Source of the DNA: JAIVJZ01 sp035296385
Lineage (GTDB): Bacteria; Acidobacteriota; Blastocatellia; Pyrinomonadales; Pyrinomonadaceae
Reading direction: 5' to 3'
NCBI GenBank assembly: GCA_035296385.1
Contig: DATHBB010000293.1
Location: 1-64,000 of the forward strand
DNA: 64,000 nt
Under the pieces are notes generated by a model that worked only from the letters and a program-made list of their open reading frames with translations, ran no database searches and was not told the origin of the DNA. The translations under genes and the position numbers were made by a program. Below are positions 33,402 to 41,824 of the stretch, piece by piece; position 1 is the first letter of the stretch; the number at the start of each line of letters is the position of its first letter.

Positions 33402-34652
33402 TCAATATCTCTGCGGCGTGCCCTGAATGCAGCGCACGGTGTCGCGCGCGATGAGCAATTCCTCGTCCGTCGGGATCACATAGACGGCGAGGCGCGACGA
33501 GTCTGTGCTGATGAGTCCTTCGACGCCGCCGTGATGCGCCGCGTTACGTGCGGCGTCGAGTTCCAATCCGACCCAGCCGAGTCCGTCGCAGATGCGCGTG
33601 CGTATCTCCGCAGAGTTTTCGCCGATGCCGCCCGTGAAGATGATGGCGTCCGCGCCGTCGAGCGCGGCCAGATATGAGCCGATGTATTTACGCGCGCGAT
33701 AGCAGAAGATTTCGATGGCGAGACGCGCCCGCCGGTCGTCGGATTCGTGCGCCTCATCGAGCAGTTCGCGCATGTCGTTCGTCAAACCGGAGATGCCGAG
33801 CAACCCCGACTGCTTGTTCAGCAGCGTCTCGACTTCTTTCGCCGACAAGCCCTCCTTCGCCTCTATGTAATCGATGATCGCCGGATCGATGTCGCCCGAA
33901 CGCGTGCCCATCACGAGACCTTCGAGCGGCGTCATGCCCATCGAAGTATCGACGGAGTCACCCGCGCGTATGGCGGCCACCGAGCACCCGTTGCCGAGAT
34001 GCAGTGTGATGACGTTCGTTTGATCGCGCTTGATGTCGCGCAGTTGGCGATAGCGATAGGCGACGTAGCGATGCGACGTGCCGTGAAAACCGTAGCGGCG
34101 CACGCGATAGCGACGGTAGAGTTGGTAAGGCAGAGCGTAGAGGTAAGCGTAATCGGGGATGGTCTGGTGAAACGCCGTGTCGAAGACGGCGGTTTGCGGC
34201 AGTCCCGCGCCGAACACGTCTCGCGCCGCCGCGATGCCTTTGAGGTTCGCCGGATTGTGCAGCGGCGCGAGATCGATGCAATCCTCTATGCCGCGCAAGA
34301 CCTCCTCCGTAATCAACACGGAATGCGTGAACTGCTCGCCCCCGTGTACGACTCGATGGCCGACCGCGTGCACGTCGGCCACGCTCCGCACCTCCGCGAT
34401 GCCTGACGCTTCAGAAGTCGCCCAGCGAATGATCAGTTCGACAGCCGCGCGCGTATCCCTGAGCGGCGCGGTCGAACGCTCCGGCGGCGCGCCGCCCTCG
34501 GCCTGCAAAGTGATGATCGCCTCGCCGCCGATACGCTCGACGACGCCGCGCGCCAGACGCCTATCCGTGTTCGCCGCGATCCGCTCAAGGTCTGTCGCGA
34601 TCAGTTGAAACTTGACGGACGAACTGCCGCAGTTGAGTACGAGTACATTCAT
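33402..34652 (-). CDS. ackA: acetate kinase
   Basis: 416 residues, full length. Interconverts acetate plus ATP and acetyl phosphate. Motifs: MNVLVLNCGSSSVKFQL, GFHGTSHRYVAYRY, MTPLEGLVMGTRSGDIDP and FTGGIGENS. No pta gene is in the window. The start codon is 9 nt from a family G palindrome with no clear Shine-Dalgarno. The stop lies 7 nt from a family A palindrome. Confidence 0.96.
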   Translation of the reverse strand: MNVLVLNCGSSSVKFQLIATDLERIAANTDRRLARGVVERIGGEAIITLQAEGGAPPERSTAPLRDTRAAVELIIRWATSEASGIAEVRSVADVHAVGHRVVHGGEQFTHSVLITEEVLRGIEDCIDLAPLHNPANLKGIAAARDVFGAGLPQTAVFDTAFHQTIPDYAYLYALPYQLYRRYRVRRYGFHGTSHRYVAYRYRQLRDIKRDQTNVITLHLGNGCSVAAIRAGDSVDTSMGMTPLEGLVMGTRSGDIDPAIIDYIEAKEGLSAKEVETLLNKQSGLLGISGLTNDMRELLDEAHESDDRRARLAIEIFCYRARKYIGSYLAALDGADAIIFTGGIGENSAEIRTRICDGLGWVGLELDAARNAAHHGGVEGLISTDSSRLAVYVIPTDEELLIARDTVRCIQGTPQRY

Positions 34653-34660
34653 AACAATTC

Positions 34661-34803
34661 AGTGACGAGTGACGAGTGACAAGTTAAAAGAAGAACAAAG
34701 AAAAACCCGGCGATGAGCGACAAGCGACGAGTGACAACTGGCAAGATGGAAAGACAAGGCTTTTGTTTTAATCCGTCACTCGTCACTTGTCACTCGTCAC
34801 TTT
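34661..34803. repeat. heptad palindrome, family G
   Basis: Left arm of GTGACGA/GTGACAA units from 34661; right arm TCACTCGTCACTTGTCACTC and onward to 34803. The loop contains a further degenerate run (GAGCGACAAGCGACGAGTGA). The amidohydrolase 3' end is inside the right arm: its last codons (VTSDK) and TGA at 34783-34785 come from the repeat. The other side is 9 nt from the ackA start. Confidence 0.9.
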
Positions 34804-36192
34804 CTCCTTTATTTCCGCCATGCGCGCGCGGAGGCGTTCTTCGTCAACGGATAATACTTTACCGTCGCGGTAAACTTCCCTGCCCGCGACCATCGTGAGC
34901 AGGGCGTCGCGCGCCGATGTGGAGAAGATGAGCGTTCGCGCCGGATCATAGACGGGAATTTGGTGCGCGCCGTCGAGCTTGAAGATCGCCAGATCAGCCT
35001 CGCGGCCTTCGGCGAGTGCGCCCGTGAGTTCTCCGTAGCCGAGCGCCTGCGCGCCGCCGTGCGTGGCGTCGGCCAAAGCGTCGGTCGCGGTGTAGTTGTT
35101 GCTGCTGCTGTCGCCGTTCGTCTCGCTTTTGTCGAGGCGCGCGAGCAGCGTGGCGAAGCGCGCCTCTTCGAGCATGTCGCAGGTGTTGTTGCTGGCGACC
35201 GAATCGCTGCCGAAGCCGCGCGTGAGGCCGGACATCGCGGCGAACGGCGCATGGCCGTGCCCGAGTTTGAGATTCGACTTCGGGCAGTGTGCGACGGAGG
35301 CGTGCGCCTCCTTGATCGTTTCGATGTCCGCCGCGCTGACGCGCACGCAATGCGCGAGCAGTGGTCGCGTGGCAAGCACGCCGCGCGTCGAGAGGTATTG
35401 AATCGGCGACATGCGCGGCGAAGGCCATTCGATGCCGCGTTGCACGTATTGCTCTGCGAACGTGCCGCGCCCGTGCTTCAACAATTCGTCTTCGTGTTCC
35501 GACTCAGCCGCATGAATCATCAACGGCAACTTTTCGTCGCGCGCGTAGCCGGTCATTTTCACCAGTAGTTTTTCGCTCATCGTATAGGGCGAGTGCGGCG
35601 AGACGCCGACGCGCACGAGTTCGTTTTCCATTTCGCGCAGCCGCGCCACGTCGCTTTTCAGCTTCGACAACATCTCGTCGGCGGCGCGCTCGTCAGGGTT
35701 AATCGCCTCCTGATAAATGATGCCGCGCAGGCCGACATCGCGGAGCGCGGCCACTCCAGCGTCGCCCCAACTGGAGGCGTCGCCCAAAGCAGTGACGCCC
35801 GCGCGCGCCGCTTCGAGCGCGCCCCACGTCGCAGAGACACGCAAATCATCCTGCGTCATGCGCGTCATGCGCGCGATGGTCAGTTTGCGCAGCCACGCGA
35901 AGAAGTCCGTCTCCACGTCTTCGAGATAGCCGCGCATCGCCGTGAGTTCGAGATGCGAATGGCAATTCACGAGACCCGGGATGATCGCCGCCTCGCCGAA
36001 ATCTTCGCGCGCCGCTTCGGGAAAGCGCGACGCGAGTTCCGTGCGCGCGCCGACGCCGACGATAAACTTTCCCGCGACGGCGACCGCGCCGTCTTCAAAC
36101 ACGCCTGTCGTGATGGGGATGATCCAGCGTGCGCAGTAAAGTTTGACGGGGAGCATCTTGTTGTCGTCGTGTGTGGAATCGAGAGAGTTCAT
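34783..36192 (-). CDS. amidohydrolase, MtaD/TrzN-like deaminase family
   Basis: 469 residues. TIM-barrel metal hydrolase: the metal motif NCHSHLELTAM at about 79-89, SPHSPYT, IHAAESEHEDE, AHCVRVSAADI and GSDSVASNN in order. This group includes N-ethylammeline chlorohydrolase, S-adenosylhomocysteine deaminase and related cytosine-like deaminases; which one cannot be told. The start overlaps the MFS gene stop by 4 nt, so translation is probably coupled. The C-terminus is provided by a palindrome arm. Confidence 0.87.
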   Translation of the reverse strand: MNSLDSTHDDNKMLPVKLYCARWIIPITTGVFEDGAVAVAGKFIVGVGARTELASRFPEAAREDFGEAAIIPGLVNCHSHLELTAMRGYLEDVETDFFAWLRKLTIARMTRMTQDDLRVSATWGALEAARAGVTALGDASSWGDAGVAALRDVGLRGIIYQEAINPDERAADEMLSKLKSDVARLREMENELVRVGVSPHSPYTMSEKLLVKMTGYARDEKLPLMIHAAESEHEDELLKHGRGTFAEQYVQRGIEWPSPRMSPIQYLSTRGVLATRPLLAHCVRVSAADIETIKEAHASVAHCPKSNLKLGHGHAPFAAMSGLTRGFGSDSVASNNTCDMLEEARFATLLARLDKSETNGDSSSNNYTATDALADATHGGAQALGYGELTGALAEGREADLAIFKLDGAHQIPVYDPARTLIFSTSARDALLTMVAGREVYRDGKVLSVDEERLRARMAEIKEKVTSDK

Positions 36193-37628
36193 GTCGAAAG
36201 GTGTTGCGCGTCGGGCACGCCCGCCGACGGCTCATGTTTCTGTCTACGCCTGAGTAGAAACCATAGGAGGCCGGAAAAGGCAATCGTGAAACCGCCGAGC
36301 GCGGCGACGGGGCGGAGGCCGAAAGCGTCCGCGCCCGCGCCCGCCGCATACATCGAAGCGACCATCATCAGCGTCGTCAGAGTTTCGTAGGAAGCGAAGA
36401 CGCGTCCGGCGTAGGCGTTGTCGGTGCGGCGCATGATGAGCGTCTGCTGCGCCGTCCACCAGATGGCGAAGTTCATCTCGCGCGCGATGAGGACGAGGCT
36501 CGCCGTCCACAAATTCGGCATGAGCGTAAAGAGCGCGAGGCCGCAACCGTCGAGGAAGAGCGAGCGCCCCATGCGCGCGCCCAGACTATCGCCCGCCGCG
36601 TTGAACCGACGCGCGACGGGCGCGCCGAGCACGCCGCCCGCGCCCATCGCCACGAACAACACGGAGATGCCGAAGTCGCGCGGGCGCGCCGCCCACGCCC
36701 CGGCAGTCAACTCGCCGAGCCGCGCGCCGAAGATGCTATAGAGAGCGCGCGCGACGCCGTTGCCCAAACCCCAGCCCGCCGCGACGATAAAGACCGCCGC
36801 GAGCACGCCGTCGCGCCTGACGTAGCGCAAGCCCTCTCGAAACTCGACGAACGCGCGGCGCAAACCCGTCACGATGCGACCATGCGACGAAGCGACGCGA
36901 CTGCTCGACGCACCAACGTTAGCGCGCGACGTTTCAACAGCAACCGTGTCAAGCACCTTCGCCGCGTTCTCCGGCGCGGTTTCACTCACAGTTAAAGTCG
37001 CACCCTGATTGCGCGTCAACGACTCGTGCGCGCGTCGTTTGAGCGGGAGACGTATGCGGCTGATGAGCAGGGCGGAGGCGATGAAGGTGACGGCGTTGAG
37101 TATGAAGACGATGTCGCGGCTGATGAAGGTGGCGACGATGCCGCCGAGCGCGGAGCCGACGGCGATGGTCGCGGCGGTGGTCGAAGCCGAGAGCGAGTTG
37201 GCACTCAGGAGTTCGTCCGGTTCCGTCACGAAGACGGGGATCGCGGCGCGCTTGGCCGCGTTGAAAAATGCGGAGACGGCGAAGAGCGACGCGCCGACCG
37301 CATAGATCGCGGGGAGCGACGAAAAATGTTGCGCGAGCAAAAATCCTGCGGCGAGGAAAGCGCGCACGATGTCCGCCGCGATCATGACGCGGCGGCGGTC
37401 TGTGCGATCAACGACGACGCCCGCGACGGGGCCGAACAAAAACAGCGGGAGGTGGCGCGCGATGGCGTAGACGGCGATGGCGCGTCCCTGATGCGCGGGG
37501 CCTGCGAGTTCGAGCACGAGCGCGAGCACGGCGATGTTGTTGAGCCAGTCGCCGATCTCGGAGACGATCTGCCCCGACCACAGGTGCCGGAAGTTCGCGT
37601 TCCCCTTGAGCAGTTGCTTGTAGGTCAC
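36189..37628 (-). CDS. MFS transporter (EntS-like)
   Basis: 479 residues with about 12 membrane segments, a first half ending near residue 200, and a long hydrophilic linker at about 200-250 (rich in Ala, Thr and Ser). Motif-A-like VVDRTDRRRVMI follows helix two. It resembles the MFS_3 enterobactin-exporter group, which exports small molecules. Overlaps both neighbours by 4 nt (lytic transglycosylase upstream, amidohydrolase downstream), so these three form one tightly coupled operon. Confidence 0.85.
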   Translation of the reverse strand: MTYKQLLKGNANFRHLWSGQIVSEIGDWLNNIAVLALVLELAGPAHQGRAIAVYAIARHLPLFLFGPVAGVVVDRTDRRRVMIAADIVRAFLAAGFLLAQHFSSLPAIYAVGASLFAVSAFFNAAKRAAIPVFVTEPDELLSANSLSASTTAATIAVGSALGGIVATFISRDIVFILNAVTFIASALLISRIRLPLKRRAHESLTRNQGATLTVSETAPENAAKVLDTVAVETSRANVGASSSRVASSHGRIVTGLRRAFVEFREGLRYVRRDGVLAAVFIVAAGWGLGNGVARALYSIFGARLGELTAGAWAARPRDFGISVLFVAMGAGGVLGAPVARRFNAAGDSLGARMGRSLFLDGCGLALFTLMPNLWTASLVLIAREMNFAIWWTAQQTLIMRRTDNAYAGRVFASYETLTTLMMVASMYAAGAGADAFGLRPVAALGGFTIAFSGLLWFLLRRRQKHEPSAGVPDAQHLST

Positions 37629-38230
37629 TTCTTTGGCGACGCGCCGCCGCCCGCAGTTTGTTTCAGTTCGCGGTAGCGCGCGAGGACAGAGGAGACGTAG
37701 GCGCGCGTCGAGGGGATGTCAATGCGTTCGATGAACTGTTGGGCGTTGAGCGGCGCTTGACCGGCGGCGGTGCGATTCCACTCGGCGGCGCGGCTCGGCC
37801 CGGCGTTGTACGCGGCCACCATGCGCGCCTCCGCGTCGGGCAGGTCGCGGTAGCCCTTCGAGATTTTTTCGAGATACCAGCAGCCGACCTGTATGTTGCG
37901 TTCAGGATCGGCGAGTAAACTTTTCGGATCGCGCGACATCTGCTGCGCAAACTCGCGCATCCCCGTCTCCGCCGCCCACTCGCGCCCCACGGTCGGCGTC
38001 ACCTGCATCAAACCGATCTCGGCGTCCTCGCCGATCTTCCACGGGCTGAAATACGTCTCCTCATAGATGATGCTCCACACGAGATCGGGGTCGAGGCGAT
38101 AGACGCTCGCCTGCCGCGCGATCAAAGCGTCGAAGCGGTGAATCCAGTATTGATTAAAAAAATAGAGTCCGACGGCGGCGAGGATGGAGAAGATGACGGC
38201 GGCGAGGACGAGACGCTTGAGGACAGGCAT
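37625..38230 (-). CDS. lytic transglycosylase, membrane-anchored
   Basis: 201 residues. One N-terminal helix (VLAAVIFSILAAVGLYFF) and an SLT domain with the catalytic Glu in SIIYEETYFSPW, then GLMQVTPTVG and MVAAYNAGPSRA. It cleaves peptidoglycan between MurNAc and GlcNAc, with the domain in the periplasm. Short for the family (Slt70-like enzymes are much longer), but comparable to MltE-type single-domain enzymes. First in the coupled group with the MFS transporter. Confidence 0.9.
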   Translation of the reverse strand: MPVLKRLVLAAVIFSILAAVGLYFFNQYWIHRFDALIARQASVYRLDPDLVWSIIYEETYFSPWKIGEDAEIGLMQVTPTVGREWAAETGMREFAQQMSRDPKSLLADPERNIQVGCWYLEKISKGYRDLPDAEARMVAAYNAGPSRAAEWNRTAAGQAPLNAQQFIERIDIPSTRAYVSSVLARYRELKQTAGGGASPKK

Positions 38231-38281
38231 TCTACTGAACTTCCCTTAACCTTTAGCGCGGCGGCGACGCGCGGCGGCGAC

Positions 38282-39070
38282 CTAGTTGCGACGCCGGAGC
38301 CGCGTCCAGAGTTCGGCTTGCCTGACGGAGCGATCAAGACCTTCGTAGCGAGAGAGCATGGCGCGGCGGTCGAGGACGTGGCCTTGCAGCCACACGTCTG
38401 CGGCGAGCGTCGCGCCGACGTGAAGCGCGCCGCCGCGCAGGGAGCGCTGGTTGATGAGCACTTCGAGTTTGAAGTGTCCGAGGTCGAGATAAGCCCAGTA
38501 GAGTTCGCCGCCGGAGACGGGGTTGCGCAGGGGCTTGAACGAGAGCACGCGCCCGCAGAGGCTCCAATCGTTTTCGTGCGCGGCGCGCGTCGGCGCATAC
38601 TCTTCCAGAGCCTGCCAGCGCGGCTTCTCCTCACGCGCACACACGCGCGCACGATACGCCAGCCCGCACAAACCGACGTGCAACTCCTGCGCGTTGAAGC
38701 CCTCGAAGCCGACCTCCGTTAAGTTCTGCAACTCGAAGAGCACTTCGGTCTCCGTCCCGTCGCAATAGCCGTGCACGATGGCCTCGCCCTCTTCGTCGTA
38801 CTCGGTCAAAGCCCAGGGGCTGATGCGCTGCATGTAGCGCGCGCGAAAACCGGGGCGGCAGTCGGCGTAAAAAATATCGCCCGTGCCCGATTCGTAGAGC
38901 ACGGTCCAGACTTCCAACCCCTCGCCCAGTTTCCAGCAGCGACCGTGCAGGACCGCCCCGCGCCGGAGCAACTGCGACGGCTCGCCCTGATCGCCCGCGC
39001 GCTCCGCGAGATGATTGAAATCTCGCTCGCTCGGCACGTCCAACCCGATGGCTTCAAACGTTTCTTCCAT
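38282..39070 (-). CDS. hypothetical protein
   Basis: 262 residues from the ATG at 39070; the frame runs further upstream into a palindrome, which I take as non-coding. No signal peptide or membrane segment. The sequence has LRRGAVLHGRCWKLGEGLEV, ISPWALTEYDEEGEAIVHGY and a C-terminal beta-rich segment (LDLGHFKLEVLINQRSLRGG). Not recognised. Located 51 nt upstream of the lytic transglycosylase on the same strand, with no obvious Shine-Dalgarno because the palindrome ends 9 nt before the start. Confidence 0.65.
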   Translation of the reverse strand: MEETFEAIGLDVPSERDFNHLAERAGDQGEPSQLLRRGAVLHGRCWKLGEGLEVWTVLYESGTGDIFYADCRPGFRARYMQRISPWALTEYDEEGEAIVHGYCDGTETEVLFELQNLTEVGFEGFNAQELHVGLCGLAYRARVCAREEKPRWQALEEYAPTRAAHENDWSLCGRVLSFKPLRNPVSGGELYWAYLDLGHFKLEVLINQRSLRGGALHVGATLAADVWLQGHVLDRRAMLSRYEGLDRSVRQAELWTRLRRRN

Positions 39071-39079
39071 GATTAGTAC

Positions 39080-39173
39080 AGTGACAGGTGACAAGTGACA
39101 GGTGACGAGAAAGAAGGAAGACAAGTTTTTAGTTTTAACTTGTCGCTCGTCACTTGTCACCTGTCACTTATCA
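39080..39173. repeat. heptad palindrome, family G
   Basis: Left arm AGTGACAGGTGACAAGTGAC from 39080; right arm ends GTCACCTGTCACTTATCA at 39173. 7-mer units GTGACAG/GTGACAA. It fills the gap between the small gene stop (39175) and the downstream gene start (39070), both on the minus strand. Confidence 0.9.
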
Positions 39174-39174
39174 T

Positions 39175-39405
39175 TTAGCCTCTCGCAGTTCGCTTTCGTT
39201 GCTGAACGGGTTTCACTTTCGTCTCGTCGCCGCCCGCGCGCGGGGCGCGACTTTTGAAGCCGCGTATGTTGCGCACGGGGCCGTGCTGCGGGCGCGCGCC
39301 CGTGCGCGTCATCTCGGCGAAGAGTTCCACGTCGTAGTCGGCCTCGCGCGACATCTCTTCGCGGATAGCGTGCAGTTCTTCTAAGAATCTCGGCTTGCGA
39401 TACAT
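39175..39405 (-). CDS. small protein partner of PIN toxin
   Basis: 76 residues from MYRKPRFLEELHAIREEMSR (start 39405; the frame upstream is palindrome). A short helix-rich N-terminus followed by a basic tail (VKPVQQRKRTARG). The N-terminal pattern resembles small proteins often found next to PIN-domain toxins, where they act as antitoxins. It lies downstream of the PIN gene with a palindrome between. No Shine-Dalgarno is seen. Confidence 0.55.
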   Translation of the reverse strand: MYRKPRFLEELHAIREEMSREADYDVELFAEMTRTGARPQHGPVRNIRGFKSRAPRAGGDETKVKPVQQRKRTARG

Positions 39406-39413
39406 AAGATAAC

Positions 39414-39494
39414 AGTGACGAGTGACAAGTGACAGGTAACAAGTTAAAGCAAGATTCAAATCTTGTCACTTGTCACTCGTCACTTGTCACTTTT
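39414..39494. repeat. heptad palindrome, family G
   Basis: Left arm AGTGACGAGTGACAAGTGAC from 39414; right arm CTTGTCACTTGTCACTCGTC and onward to 39494. It separates the PIN gene from its small partner and supplies the PIN gene's last codons (EKSDK) and TGA. Third family G copy, within 5 kb of the other two. Confidence 0.92.
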
Positions 39495-39959
39495 TTCAGT
39501 TAGCTCTGAGACCAGGAACTCCGGCGTGACGATCATCGGAACGAAGAATCCGGCGGCGGTGTTGAAGAGGCGTATGCGCGCCTGCCTCCGCACGTTCGCC
39601 AGATGCCCGAAGTTCCAGGTAACTAGATAATCTATTTTGTGCACGGAGGCAACTGCGACGTGCAGGGCGTCGGCGATATATTTGCGATGAAAGATGCCGC
39701 GCGAGATGTAGCCTTCGGCGAGGATGGTGGCCTCGTCCGTCATCTCAAGCTGTTCGAGCGGCGCGACGAGTTTGAGGTAGGCGGTGCGATGAGGTTCGGG
39801 CACGCGTTCGAGTTCGCGCTCGACGAGCGGCGAGACGACGGCGCGATACTCCGACATCTCGTGCTCCCACCAGCGCATCGTCAGGTCGCGCCGGAACGGC
39901 TCGCCATTGTCGAGATACGCGCCGACGACCGACGTTTCCAGATACAAACTTTGCTTCAC
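39480..39959 (-). CDS. PIN-domain toxin (VapC-like)
   Basis: 159 residues. A PIN nuclease fold: Asp/Glu near the N-terminus (LYLETSVVGAYLDNGEPF), a central glutamate region (VVSPLVERELERV) and KYIADALHVAVASVHKIDYL. The family cleaves RNA, usually with a VapB antitoxin; here the small downstream protein is the candidate antitoxin. The start overlaps the TPR-protease stop by 4 nt, unusual for a toxin because it couples to a housekeeping-like gene. The C-terminal residues come from a palindrome arm. Confidence 0.83.
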   Translation of the reverse strand: MKQSLYLETSVVGAYLDNGEPFRRDLTMRWWEHEMSEYRAVVSPLVERELERVPEPHRTAYLKLVAPLEQLEMTDEATILAEGYISRGIFHRKYIADALHVAVASVHKIDYLVTWNFGHLANVRRQARIRLFNTAAGFFVPMIVTPEFLVSELTEKSDK

Positions 39960-41719
39960 GGGGTGGCCCCCGAAGCGGGCGTGATGTTGGCGTCGCGCGC
40001 GGGCGGCGCTGTGGAGGCGGGCGGCGCAGGCGTCGTCAGCGGATCGAGACGCACGAAGCCGCGCTGAAAATCGAACGTCACGCGGAAGCGGCGCAAGACG
40101 TTGCCGCCGATGATGCCGGTCTGCTCGAACCCCGTAGTCTCGTTGATGGCCGACATGTCGAGCACGGCGGCTGACAAATTCGGGTGCGTGTAATCGCCGA
40201 GCGTGACGCGCGGCAAAAGAAGCGTCGTCACGTCTTCCGAGACGCCCGCCGCGCCAAACACTCTGAGCCGCGTCTTCTGCTCGAAGCGCGACATGTCTTC
40301 GGTCTTCATCAGTTGCTCGGAGACGACGGAGATGCTCGCGCCCGTATCGACGATGAAGTTGAGCGGCTTGGCGATGCCGTCGAGAAAGACTGCGCTGCTC
40401 CAGAAGCCGCTTGACGTGGAACGGATCGGAATCTCGTAGCTGCGGTTTGCTTCGCCCGACGCGGCGGCAGTAGTTGCCTTTGACCTGGGAACGGGCGTGG
40501 GGGAGGGCGGTATCGCGGTCAGCGCCGAGAGCGAGGGCAGTTGTTCGACGGTCGAGGTGACGGCGTTCGAGTTGAGCGGCACGGCGGTGTCTGCGAAGTT
40601 GCGCGTCGCGAGCGGGCGCTCCGGCTGGCGCACGAGCGTCATCTGGTGCGTGCCGTAGTCGAACGAGGCGACGTACTTGGCGAGGACGGAGAGGCCGACG
40701 TAGCCGTCAACGGGTTCCTGCTGGTTGTGAAATTCGCGTATGTAAACCGGCACGTTCTCGATGCGCACGTCGTCCATCTGTAAAGACGAGAGGAAGCCGT
40801 AAACGATCTCGAAGCGCCCGCCGCCGCCGACGGCGCGCGCCATGCCGCCCTGCGCAATCGGCTTGATGTTCAGACGCTCAGCCGCCGCCGTCGAAAGCAC
40901 GCACATCCCTGAGCCCGTATCTACGACGAAGCGCAGCGTCGTCTTCGAGCCGTTCAAGCGCACGTTCACTATCGGGCGACTGTTGACGAGTTCAAAGGGA
41001 ATGACGGCGCGCGCCGCGCCGCCGGTCATGTAGAGTTGGCGCTGCGAGCCGAGGTAGCGCAGGAAACTGATGAGGCCGCGTATGCGCGCGCGGCGGTCTG
41101 CGTCCGTGCGCGGGGCGATGCGCAGGAATTGCTCGTAGGCGTCAGCCGCTTCGCGATACTGTTCGGAGCGCGCGGCGGCCTGTGCGAAGGAGAAGATGTA
41201 GTCGGGTTCGCGCGGGTCCAGATAGACGGCGCGACGCAAGCCCGCGAGCGCGATTGAGGCGCGGTTCTCGTAGAAGTTGATCATGGAGAGACCGGCAATC
41301 GCCAGCGCCTCGTCGTCTTTGAAAGTGAGCGCGGTGCGAAACTCTTCGACGGATTGACGGAAATCGCCGGAGGCCAGAAGCGCGGAGCCGAGAAGCGCGT
41401 GCGCACGCGCCGAGGTCGGTTGAACGGCGACGACGCGCGCCGCGTGGTCGTAGGCGTCGCGCACGTTGCGCTGCTTCAACAAGGCGAAGCTCAGACCGAG
41501 GCGCGCCTGAACGTCCGTCGGGTCTTTCTCCAACAGGGCGCGATAAATCTTCTCGGCGTCTTCAAACTCGCCCTGCCTGAGCGCGCGCGCCGCCTTCTCC
41601 AGACGCTTCTCGCCGTCCGGCACGACCGCCGCCGCCCGCGCCGTCCCCGTGCCGCCGACCATAAAACACATCGCAAGGGCAGCCAAACTGCCCCACACTA
41701 CACGGCTCAGTTTTTTCAT
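39956..41719 (-). CDS. TPR protein with two retropepsin-like domains
   Basis: 587 residues. Signal peptide (LAALAMCFMVGGTGTARAA), TPR array at about 35-210 (for example RQGEFEDAEKIYRALLEKDP), then two clan-AA aspartic protease domains: FVVDTGSGMCVLS (Asp267) and FIVDTGASISVVS (Asp458). Each domain also has a later FDYGT/FDFQR strand. A single-chain pseudo-dimer is plausible, joined to a TPR scaffold that could bind the substrate. Probably exported; C-terminus Pro/Ala-rich. AAGGGGGTGG 10 nt before the start may act as ribosome binding site. Confidence 0.85.
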   Translation of the reverse strand: MKKLSRVVWGSLAALAMCFMVGGTGTARAAAVVPDGEKRLEKAARALRQGEFEDAEKIYRALLEKDPTDVQARLGLSFALLKQRNVRDAYDHAARVVAVQPTSARAHALLGSALLASGDFRQSVEEFRTALTFKDDEALAIAGLSMINFYENRASIALAGLRRAVYLDPREPDYIFSFAQAAARSEQYREAADAYEQFLRIAPRTDADRRARIRGLISFLRYLGSQRQLYMTGGAARAVIPFELVNSRPIVNVRLNGSKTTLRFVVDTGSGMCVLSTAAAERLNIKPIAQGGMARAVGGGGRFEIVYGFLSSLQMDDVRIENVPVYIREFHNQQEPVDGYVGLSVLAKYVASFDYGTHQMTLVRQPERPLATRNFADTAVPLNSNAVTSTVEQLPSLSALTAIPPSPTPVPRSKATTAAASGEANRSYEIPIRSTSSGFWSSAVFLDGIAKPLNFIVDTGASISVVSEQLMKTEDMSRFEQKTRLRVFGAAGVSEDVTTLLLPRVTLGDYTHPNLSAAVLDMSAINETTGFEQTGIIGGNVLRRFRVTFDFQRGFVRLDPLTTPAPPASTAPPARDANITPASGATP

Positions 41720-41741
41720 TTTTCGGCCACCCCCTTCGGAA

Positions 41742-41822
41742 AACGCGGAAGCAGGAACGCGGAACGTTGAACTAAAAACACTTTGTCTTCAGTTCAACGT
41801 TCCGCGTTCCTGCTTCCGCGTT
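41742..41822. repeat. heptad palindrome, family A, covarying variant
   Basis: Perfect 32-nt arms (41742-41773 and 41791-41822). Both arms carry the same variant: ACGTTGAAC in place of the usual ACGATGAAC, and GAAGCAGG as at 1612. The right edge touches the stop codon of the Ogg2-like gene (41825); the left edge lies 22 nt from the TPR-protease start. Confidence 0.93.
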
Positions 41823-41824
41823 AT

